Below are positions 50,901 to 62,900 of a stretch of 64,000 nucleotides of DNA, one piece after another. The stretch is from Siphonodentalium dalli. Its lineage: Eukaryota > Mollusca > Scaphopoda > Gadilida > Siphonodentaliidae. How positions within the stretch are numbered: position 1 is the first letter of the stretch; the number at the start of each line of letters is the position of its first letter. The stretch is from the NCBI GenBank assembly GCA_032622095.1, contig CP136064.1, forward strand, positions 48,430,073-48,494,072. The letters run 5' to 3'. Made by a program: the position numbers and the translations under genes. The notes below the pieces were generated by a model, which saw only the letters and a program-made list of their open reading frames with translations, had not been told where the DNA came from and did no database searches.

Positions 50901-53900
50901 CTGCCGTATTTATATTTAATCTTATTCTAAATAAATTCTGAAAGCGACAAATGCGCGTGCACACAGGTAATATACTTTCGTACTATTGAATAAGCGTACC
51001 AATTTAATTAGCGGCCTTTTGTATCGGCAATGCTCTGAAACGGATTAAACAACAGGTGTCTAATTGGATGTGCCTAAACCAGAATTGGTTACTGCACTGC
51101 ACCACCTTCAGATACATGCAGATACAGATAGATACATGTTTGCTTATATCACAAACTGATTGAACAATGGTGACTTCACAGGCACACGTAATTAGAGCAG
51201 TGACACATTGTTTTTACATCAGCTATTGTGCTGGAATGGACTCTTTGTTTTTACAACAATCGTCCAAACTAAACACTAATTCGCTAAAAGTACAGGACGG
51301 TGGTTTATTGTTACCATCACAGTTTTATTAAATCAAATTATCACAATTAATGAGCCATCGGGAAAACGATAGCTCAGAGTTGAAATCTACCGTCAACAAC
51401 ATTTTCAAAAACCGCGAATCACCATAAAGTTTATCGTTTCCGTGTTTCCTGGTTTCTCCATACATATATTTATTTCTTATTATAGCATGTTTATCTATTG
51501 CAATTTATGTTTTATTTTGTAGTTTATTGAATAAATGTTAGGTAATCAGTAATGAGGTGTTCGGGTCTCGATAACTCTTACTGACGGCGGCAATATATTC
51601 CGATGGTTTTGTGATTTTCTGTAAACCGAACACCTCTCTAAACCAAACAGAAGGGCCGGTCCGAAGGGTGTTCGGTTTAGAGAGGTTTTACTGTATAAAG
51701 AAACTAAAAAAGTAAAAGAATCTTTGTGAAAATGTTTCGAAAGAAACTAAAAGACTTGTTAATTTGATAATAAAGATACTCTCAAGAGAAGATGAGATCT
51801 AAGCAGAATGAGGTCCCCAGAGGGTGAATTTATATATGCTAGCCCACTGTGCAGGGTAGCGTCACTAAATTCACTCTCTGCGGACCTCATTCTGCAAATG
51901 TCCAGCACCATATTCTCAGGCCTGAACCCACCCTATTTAAGACCAGTACGTTCTCACCCCTTTTAGACCAGTACGTACTCACCCCTCTTAAAGTCCAACA
52001 GGAACCACCGGTAACAAAAGTAGAAGTGAGTGTAGTCACCATTGTGATGCATGTGCTCAAAGATTTCAGAGTCCAGAATCTGAAAGAATTTACATCATAA
52101 ATACAATGTTGGTAACAGAGTTATAGTTAATAATAGTACTGTTATTTCACTATATGCTATAAATATTAGAATTATGGTCATTTTGACCAATCTCCTTGGG
52201 GCGATTCCATTCATTACGATGGCCAGTAATCGTCAATGAAATGGAATGATCAGGCTTAAATATGCTGGGCTACGCTAGCTACACCTCCTCCCAAGTAGTT
52301 GTAATGGGTGTAGAGTGACGTCATCCCACGCGAAGGTCAGTTCTCCACATAGAAAATATTTATGTTAACTCTTTCTATACTAAATACTAACTGACGATTT
52401 AATAGTTCCATTAGGAAATGTTCAGATAATAAGGTTTGTTAAACTTTATTATCTGAACATTTCCCACCAATGAATATGAATCATTCTGATTATCAGTTTG
52501 TCTGCCTGTCATCTGCTTTTATTACCAAAACTAACCTCCAAATGAATAATAGACAATTCTTAAATTGTATACTTTTATAACTGAATGGGAGTATCCATTT
52601 AATAAAGAAAGGGTTAATTCAGTTTGAACCCAACACATTGACAGAGATCATGGTGGTACAACCATTTGACCAGAAAATGTTCCGTGCAGAAACTTTATTA
52701 GTGGGGTTTTTTCATTAAGATTTGAAGGTTAGGATCCACCATAATTTTTCTGTGGTTTTAGCTTTGATACACCTGGAGCCCAGACAACATCCATGCCTAG
52801 CTGCAAATGTCCAGTCACAGAACACCTGGTGTGGTGTAAGTTTCAGTTGATTGAAAATACCAGATCCCAACATATGTTAGTTTCAGTGGTCAGCACAGGT
52901 GCAAGCCTTGAAATAGGGTGTCCGTCATTTGCAGAATCAGGTCCCCAGAGGGTGAATTTAGTGATGCTACCCCGCATAGCGGGCTAGCATCACCAAATTC
53001 ACCCTCTGGGTACCTCATTCTGCTGAGGTGTAAACAGAATGACGTCCACAGAGGGTGAATTTGGTGATGCTAGCCCGCTATGTGGGGTAGCATCACTAAA
53101 TTCACCCTCTGGGGACCTCATTCTGCAAATGACAGACACCCTATTTCAAGGCTTGCACAGGTGTGATGACATCATCATGTTAGTTTCAGTAATCAAGTGA
53201 TGTTTGGTTGATTGACAGATGCCATATGTTTCAGCCACCTGGTGTGATGTCATCAGCATGGAATTTTCCATGAATTTGCCCTGTGATTGACAGGTGTCAG
53301 GGATTTAGGTCAAACATCTGTGCTCTGGTCTGGAATTTTCCATAGTTCCCTGTGATTGACAGGTGTCAGGGAATCGGGTCATGAACACCTGTGCTCTGGT
53401 TCACTGAGTTGAGTTATGAGGTCATGAACTGATTTCAGGACATTGTCAACATGTCACCCAAATGTACGGCTGAGGTTTGGTTTGGTTTGGAGTGTGGAAG
53501 GGGTAGATGAGGTTGAATTGTGTGTGTGTTTGTACAGTTGAAAGGGTGGGGGTATGGTGGCTTTTTTTCCAGGAAGCCTAAAATTTAATGAATATATCTG
53601 AATATATGGGCTTTTTATGGAATAAAATCATATAATTTTCTATGCAATCTAAAGATTTATCTTCAAATTTCTTTTATGCATTACTTCTGCAACAGACACC
53701 TATCCAAAATTCTAATTGGGTGTTTAGAACTAGTTGAAATTCCGGATAAATCTTGAAATAATTTTTTTATTGAGGCCCTCTTTTGGTGACGAAATAGGTG
53801 CCTGAGAACACAGAATTTTTTATTTATTTACGCTTTATGCAACAGCAATTAAACAGCCTGGTTTTCGAATACATCCTACACAATTTCCCCTCATTTTGTT

Positions 53901-56900
53901 AAAAAAAAACCAGCATTAAAGATCTTGAGGCATTGCATTCTCATATATAATAGAATGCACTGGCACAAGATATTTAATGCTCCATTTGCTTACAAGGTCA
54001 AGGTAAATATTATTAGGCCAATGTATTCTCTTATATATGCAGGGCTCCCCATGGGAGACTCGCATATATAAGAGAATGCATTGGCACAGGGTTTTCACAA
54101 AAATTTCAGGAAGCTCCAGCCAAGGAAGGGTTAATCTCATGTTGGTTAGAATATGAAACATGTGGTAAAGAAAATATCTGACAGAAGAATCCTTTCTATT
54201 GCTTTCCTCATGCATGCTTTTTTTTTCACTCAAGTGTTCGTAGACCAGGCTATAATATAGGTGTGGTCTTTTATACAATCACTATACTTGTCACTAATTG
54301 AATGTGAAAAGTCAATAGTTTTTATTAAATCGTTATTACACAAACACAACCTTCTAAATTTCTACTTGAAATCATATATATATACCTGAATAAGAGATCT
54401 CATGTTTGCAAAATGTGTGTCCATAGCACCTCCATGTGGGAAATTAGAGGACATCCTCTTCATGAGTTCTGTGAAGCAGCTGTAGGCCAGTGCCTCTGTA
54501 AATTAAGAAACATTCAGTGATAAGAGCAACATACAGTAATTCTCTAAGTAAGTGACTTCTTAACCACAGCAGAATTATGGGTAACTTTTCAGGATTTAGT
54601 CGGAAATATGGCTTGTTGCCATTCATCGGAAAGCTCTCCCCGAGAGCTTTCCGATGAATGGCAACAAGCCATATTTCCGACTAAATCCTGAAAAGTTACC
54701 CATAATTCTGCTGTGGTTAAGAAGTCGCTTACTTAGAGCATTACTGTACTTAGTGTAATGTAAACATATTTATTCCAATCATAATAACATATATACAGTA
54801 ATGCCCTAAGTAATCGACTCCATAACCACAGCATAATTATGGGTAACTTTTCATGATTTAGTCGGAAATATGGCTTGTTGCCATTCATCGGAAATCTCTC
54901 GGGGAGAGCTTTCCAATGAATGGCAACAAACCATATTTCCGACTAAATCCTGAAAAGTTACCCATAATTCTGCTGTGGTTATGGAGTCGATTACTTAGGG
55001 CATTACTGTACATTTGACAAAAGTTTTGACAATAAAATAGAATAAAGCAACATACTTTTTCTCCTGAACCCTTTTACCACTAAAATAAAAGGTCACTAAC
55101 CAAAATGTCCCCCGACGAAGGTGGTAGGGCGGAGTTGATTGCACCAATATGATACAAAGTGCATATTCTCTAAATATGTTGAACATCTTCAATGTGTCAG
55201 TAACAATGTCCTGAAGTTTACGTAAATAGGATATGACAGACAGACACCACGAAAATAACAACTTTAGAAAAAATAAAAGATCGCTGACCAAAATGTCCCC
55301 CAACAAAGGTGGCAGGTTTGAAGGATTTATGGGTTTCAGATCCCTATACTACAAACTGTAGGAGGAATTGATTACTCCAATATGATACAAAGTGCATATT
55401 CACTAAGTATGTTGCAGTGTGTCGAGAAAGGGTCAATAACTCTAAAATCTAAGTCGAAAAAATGGCAATAAATCTGCCGAAATGACTCTGACCAAATGCA
55501 GGTTTCCATGCTGGTTGACATATCTGTGCCAAGATTAAAAGAAATTAACTGGAAAATGATAGAATACAGGCTCGGACAAAAGATGTGTCCCAGGATGTAC
55601 AATTTTTTTGAAAATGGCTATAACTCCGCCAAAATGGCTCTGACTGAACTCAAAATCACATGTTTGCAGGTTCCCATGCTGTTTTGACATCTGTGCCAGG
55701 ATTTTTAAAAATTGACTGGAAAATGACGGAATACAGGATCAGACAAAATATGCATCCCAGGATGTACGATTCGATGTCTAAAAAGAGCAATAACTCTGCC
55801 AAAATGAGTCGGACAGAACTCAAAATTGCAGTTGCACAGCATCCCATGCTGGTCGATATATGTTTTAAGTTTCTAAAAAAATTACCAGAAAATGACAGAA
55901 TAGAGGCTCAGAAGGATGGTCGGATGCACACATGGACACATGGACAGGTGGAAGAGGGTCATTACTATAGTCCTCCCACGGAATGTCAGGGGACAATAAC
56001 AGAAGGATGGTCGGATGCACACATGGACAGGTGGAAGAGGGTCATTACTATAGTCCTCCCACGGAATGTCAGGGGACAATAACAGCACTTTTTCTAGGAG
56101 TATCATTTTGTCCTACCAGCATCATTGCAAATTAGCAGGACCACTTAACCCTTTATGAATTAAATATTCATTGAGAAGTAGTCCCCTTAGGAAATGTTCA
56201 GATAATAATTTCAACAAATGGCCATAGTTTGTTGGACTTATTATCTGAACATTTTCAACCAATGAATAGGATTTCTTCTGCACTTGTATGATCTGTTCTT
56301 CTGTTTGTCATCTGTTCATTTTACTTGAACACCCTCCAGATGAATAATAGATCATTCCAACACATACTTTTATAACTGGGTAGGAGAATCCATTTAGTAA
56401 AGAGAGGGCTAACCAGGGGTGAGTCTATAGAGAGATCAGAGCCAGCTCACTGGTCACCAATTCATTCTTATTACATACCATCATCGAGAATAACAAGTAG
56501 AGGTGCCACCAGATCACACATTCCTTGTACGTAGCCAACATCAAGGTGTTCCCATACATACCTGCAAAATGAGAATAAGTCAGTGGTTGAAGACTTCAGT
56601 TAGGTTAACAAATATTTTTTTTTCCTTCTATGGACACTCATATATATAATTATATTGAATACACTGAAATTCCCTTCAGGAGCCTTTATTTGGTGGTGTA
56701 TGGGCCTTGGGCGCCTTTGTAAACTTGACGCACATTTTGATCTTTTAATTTTAAACATTTTGATTTTTTTTAAATGTATATTTTTTATTTTAAAAAATGT
56801 ATATTTAATTTTTTGAAATCTATATTTTTATATTTTTAAATCTATATTTATCCCACAGGGTTAAAATAAAGACAAACAATGGAATGCGTTTTTTAGCTAC

Positions 56901-59900
56901 CTGTTTAGAAAAAACAATTACAGGAAGCCGATACAAACGAAGGTATTAATAACAAGAACAAACATGTGATATCAATTTTTGAGGCGCAATAACCGCCAAT
57001 AAGCAAAAAAGGCAAAGACATCAATCCTGTGTGGACCCCAACAACAAACGAAAATGGGAGGGAGGGAGGGTTTTCGAAAAAACGTGACCGTCTTCTTCGG
57101 CCAATAAATTGAAAAGAAAGTTGACACACACAGTGTCGCTCATCCCTATGGGTAAAAATATAGTTCTCCCAATTTTTGCTCAAGAGTTATCCCAATTGAA
57201 TCGTAACCTAAATAACATTATTGCCAAAATTCTTGCACTCCATGATTATGTTGTAAATTCGTCTAAATACTTTGCCACTTTATTCTATTGCTTACTTTTT
57301 TGGAATTCCATGAAGTATGGCGTAATGATCGCGTAATTATCTGTTGGTAAAATATCTCGCTACCGAACATGTTTGCGTTTCTGCAAATTTTCTGGTTTAA
57401 ATCCCCGCATTTGGTTAACCCTTTGGGATAAAATACGTCGCTCTTATACGACTATGTTTTTTAATATTGTTTTAGATTGAGCCCCTTGCTCAATATTAAA
57501 AATAACATTTTAAATCAAAATTGTGAAAAACTAACGGAGTTATAACATTCGCTTTGGTATCCCAAGTCACAACACCAAATTTGGTTGAAATCGGTCCAGG
57601 GATCTGGGAGAAAATTCGCGAACAGATTGATTTAGACAGATCCAACCCTTTTATATCTATAGATTATATCAAAGAAAAATGGGATTAGGCAACAAACCAT
57701 TGGCTTTTTATAAAAACATCTCCCACAGAATTCATTTAAGACTCTCTGCTAATGATATTATGACATGAAGCACAATATATAGGAACAAATTCCCTAAATT
57801 GATGATATGAAATATGTTGATAAAAAAAAACCCCATGAGAGATTGAGAGGGCTCTAGCTATATATGTACACACTCTTTTCTCTAAGCAATCCTATCAAAA
57901 TTGATAAACAATACAAGAAAATAACACATTGAATTACAAGGCACACATAGATGTAGTGGTATCCACTTTATGACCAGAGAATGATCCAAAGATTTGCCAA
58001 TGGAAAATATGTTTTGCCAAATGTGAATATTCTTGCATATGACAATTTTGCAAACTGCAGTTCGAAACCTGACCTGAGTATGGCTAAATTACCATAAATG
58101 TCTTGCAGTCTTCCATGAGGCTCAATGTAACCAAACCTGCAAATAGTGTGTCTGTCATTTGCAGAGGCCTAAGCAGAATCAAGTCCCCAGAGGGTGAATT
58201 TAGACATGCTATCCCGCATGGTGGGCTACCATCACCAAAGTCACCCTCTGGGAACCTCATTCTGCTTGGCCTTTTTGCTATGGGATACCTAGGATCAGAT
58301 TGAAGTTCCCCAGTTGAACTTGATGTTCACCCATTAGTCACCTAGATTATGCATTTTATCTTCTGCAGATTAAGGGATATAGAAGCTGAACAGAAGGGAA
58401 AAGTAATTAAACACAATGTTAATTTGAGACTATGGATACTTCCCCCAGAATATGTGGCCTAAGCAGAATGAGGTCCACAGAGGGTGAAATAATTGGTGAT
58501 GCTAGCCAACTGTGCTAGCATCACTAAATTCACCCTCTGGGGACCTCATTCTTCAAATGATAAACACGCTATTTTCAGACTTGAAAGTAACTAGGCATGA
58601 ATATACTTACGTGCAGATCACATTCCTCAGTTTCTCCAGATTGTCGGTTGTGAAGTACCAATAATTGCGATCACATCTCTGAACGTCCTTATCGATTCTG
58701 TGCAGGTTCAAACCTACATTTTCCAGCAGTTCAGCCTGACAAGGAGAGCACAATAAATTCTAAAGGATATAGATAGAACGACACAAGTGTGTGAACTGGT
58801 TAACGTTATTGCACGAGTTTGTTGTGACGCGATGGTAAAACGAGAACCGGAGGTTCGAGTTTTACCTCGTGCCACGACAAACGAGTGCAATAACGTTAAC
58901 ATGTTCACACAACTGTGTTGTTCTATGTTTATTGCACACTCTGAAGATTGCAGCTTGTAACATACTAACATTTAGGTCGATAATGTTGTATTTAATTGAA
59001 CAAACGTGTGCTTAATGTAGACTATACCCCATAATTTAGCGAAGACATTTTCTGTTAAAGTTGACGTCGCCAGTGACGTTGTTGACGTAATAGGTTTGTA
59101 TTGTTCATGAACAATACACATTTTTTTATTGAATGTTTCAATTCTTCTGTATTTTGATGTATTTCGCACAAATAAGCCATTGGGTGTGCAATAAATATGG
59201 AATATGAAAACAGTGTCCAGTAAATAACTCCACAACCATCCTAATATGTGGATAACTATAAACTTTATGTTCACTCATAGATACCCAATAACCCCATTAG
59301 TTAAAATCCACCCTTGGGAAAAACCAAGTTCACTATGTCTAGAGAGACCACCGCATGACTGAGATTAATATTATCCAATATGATCTGGGGTGTGGGATGG
59401 AAAAATCTCACCCTCGAGGCCAGATATTTGGGCCGGACACGAGGCTTGCTGAGTGTCCAGACCAAATATCTGGCCCCGAGGGTGAGATTTTTTCGTGCCC
59501 ACTTCCCAGGTCATGATGGATCAGTTTTCTCCCAACCCAAGAGCCTCGATCATTTCGATTTTGTTTTTATACAAATCTTTGGGACATTCAGTAGCTTAGT
59601 AACGGTACATCTGGGGAGAAATCTGATGCGATATTCATAATTATCTGGGACGATTTCAGTATATACCAAAGGTATATACTGTAAAAGCACAGCGCATTAC
59701 CTGTTCGTGCAGGGTTTATACATTAGAGTGAAATCGACAAAAACGTATATTGATATGAAGTATATACTACTAGACTAATCGTGTTTGTCATGGGAAATGT
59801 CCATATCAGTACCATTAAAAAGAAAACATGTTTATATGACAAATTCAAAAAGGCGAGGATGATCCTCCAGGGAGGTATACTCAATCACTTGAATATCCTA

Positions 59901-62900
59901 AAAATGGTCACATGTTTATATGACAGACAAATGTTAGTTATATGTGTTCGACAATTTATTGCAACAATGACATTTGTTCAAGTGTGGAACTATTTTGTTA
60001 CGAAGTTTGCAAGTAATGCCAGTTTCGCTTTGGGGCCTTCCATTTGATGAAAAGTGTTCGCACAATAATTACTAGTTGTTTATTTTGCATGTTATGCAAC
60101 TCTGCATTTGCAAGTGAGGTTATCTTGAAGTTTCTTTCTGGTTAACATGTTGGAGACATATCTCCATTTGTATTAGCCTCCATGAATTCGTCTGTATATA
60201 AATTATATTTACTTGAAACGTGAAGCATAACTGGTTGGTCACCATTGTTTTATAGTTGACACAAATCATGATGACAGATTGTTAGAATAGTTCCGCTCTT
60301 AATTAAATACCCAGTAGGTAAAGTAGTCACATGCGTAGGGTGAGACAGCTGGTCACGTGTTGGGTGAGACAGGGAAATCACACACAGATATCCCACATGG
60401 GCTGCCTGCGCGAAGATGAGTAGGGGGTTGGGAGAACAGACGAACAAAGTCACACCCTCTACATTATACTATTATAGTGCCCATAGGAATCAGTATATTT
60501 CACCATACAGTTTACATGAATGTTTCCGATGTTCATAAACCAATAACTGAAGTTGACACTTCAGTTATTGGTTTATGAACAACAGAAACAGCTATGTCAC
60601 TTCAAGCCGATCATGTGAATGTCCTCACTGTGTGTTGTTATTGTGTTGGAATTTGAACAATATGTTACTTTTAATTGTTTTGGTAGGTTTGAAAAGTTGT
60701 TCAAATTATTGATGTTCTATTAAAATGTACTGGTATATGATAATAAGGAGTGACTTGCAGATCCATTTGGGGTCATTGCTTTTGACTGGCAGAGTAATTA
60801 ACCAAAGTTTGTGTAGCTTCGGGATTCACACACTTGGTTTAATTACTCTTCCAATCAAAATCCAATGACCCCAATCGACCTGCAAGGCATTTCTTAAATA
60901 CCCCCAATCTTACTTTAAACAAGAGGTGTGCACTCGAGTGCTAGCATACCCCCACCGTGCCAAATTCAACCTGCATTATCCCTAAACCCAACAAAAAAGA
61001 TTTTTAACTTTAAAGAAAAATTCGGACTAATAATATCGATATGGTGTCACAAGAAGCTTGTACAGAAAAATTTATTCAAATTGGTTCATATTTGTTAAAG
61101 TTATTAAGTCGGACATGAATTTTCTAAGTCAAAATAAGTCGAAAATGAAGTGTAATATTACGAAAAACAGTCTGAGCCAATCCCTAGCCACATCAGGTAG
61201 AGAGGGTATTGTGAGAAGCATGTATACCAAAAATTATTGAAATCGGTTCATATTTGTCAAAATAAGTCGAAAATGAGGCGTAACTTAAAAAAAAAAAGTC
61301 AGACCAAACCGCAATTAGCATCATGCGGAGAGGCAGTCCTAAGGAGATTGCATACAAAACAATATTGAAATTGGTTCATAGTTGTTCGAGTTATGAGGTC
61401 GGACGTACGGCTAGACGGAACGACAGACGGTACGACACACGGACGGAGAAATCGTGACGACGGACTGACGGACAGACGCAGTCAATCCAGTATACCCCCC
61501 ATTTTCTTCGAAAGTGGGGGTATAAAAAGCAGGTGCATCATAATCTCACTCAATCACTCACATCTATTTGAATAAACATTTAGTACTTACAGAATAGATT
61601 CCTCCATTAGACGCGGGTGATAAACATTTAGTACTTACAGAATAGATTCCTCCATTAGACGCGTGTGATAAACATTTAGTACTTACAGAATAGGTTCCTC
61701 CATTAGACGCGAGTGATAAACATTTAGTACTTACGGAATAGATTCCTCCATTAGACGCGGGTGATAAACATTTAGTACTTACAGAATAGGTTCCTCCATT
61801 AGACGCGGGTGATAAACATTTAGTACTTACGGAATAGATTCCTCCATTAGACGCTGGTGATAAACATTTAGTACTTACGGAATAGATTCCTCCATTAGAC
61901 GCTGGTGATAAACATTTAGTACTTACGGAATAGATTCCTCCATTAGACGCTGGTGATAAACATTTATTACTTACAGAATAGATTCCTCCATTAGACGCTG
62001 GTGATAAACAATTAGTACTTACAGAATAGATTCCTCCATTAGACGCTGGTGATAAACATTTAGTACTTACAGAATAGATTCCTCCATTAGACGCTGGTGA
62101 TAAACAATTAGTACTTACAGAATAGATTCCTCCATTAGACGCTGGTGATAAACATTTAGTACTTACAGAATAGATTCCTCCATTAGACGCTGGTGATAAA
62201 CATTTAGTACTTACAGAATAGATTCCTCCATTAGACGCTGGTGATAAACAATTAGTACTTACAGAATAGATTCCTCCATTAGACGCGGGTGATAAACATT
62301 TAGTACTTACAGAATAGATTCCTCAATTAGACGCTGGTGATAAACAATTAGTACTTACAGAATAGATTCCTCCATTAGACGCTGGTGATAAACATTTAGT
62401 ACTTACAGAATAGATTCCTCCATTAGACGCTGGTGATAAACATTTAGTACTTACAGAATAGATTCCTCCATTAGACGCTGGTGATAAACATTTAGTACTT
62501 ACGGAATAGATTCCTCCATTAGACGCGGGTGATAAACATTTAGTACTTACGGAATAGATTCCTCCATTAGACACTGGTGATAAACATTAAGTACTTACAG
62601 AATAGATTCCTCCATTAGACGCGGGTGATAAACATTTAGTACTTACAGAATAGATTCCTCCATTAGACGCGGGTGATAAACATTTAGTACTTACGGAATA
62701 GATTCCTCCATTAGACGCTGGTGATAAACATTTAGTACTTACGGAATAGATTCCTCCATTAGACGCAGGTGATAAAGATTTAGTACTTACAGAATAGATT
62801 CCTCCATTAGACGCTGGTGATAAACAATTAGTACTTACAGAATAGATTCCTCCATTAGATGCTGGTGATAAACATTTAGTACTTACAGAATAGATTCCTC

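Larger units (their letters stand above)
49781..51924. mobile_element. hAT-like family G element hosting a nested pogo-like element
   Basis: Left CAGGCATGAGGATATGGTGC, right GCACCATATTCTCAGGCCTG; flanks TTCCCACC / AACCCACC give an imperfect 8-bp duplication. It is split at TTTGGGGATA|...|TAAAGAAACT by the pogo-like element (50028-51693). Confidence 0.78.

Noticed and set aside
54533-55010. microRNA precursors
   Set aside because: The stems are ~105 bp and belong to a multi-copy MITE family; nothing in the sequence singles out a mature miRNA.
55660-56082. 140-codon open frame
   Set aside because: It is made of ~115-bp tandem units and a duplicated block also present inverted at 36195; it shows no protein family and reflects repeat structure.
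62323-62574. Open frame encoding a 16-residue repeat protein
   Set aside because: It is open only because the 48-bp unit is a multiple of three; it lies between two stop-creating changes in the array and has no start context or neighbours of its own.
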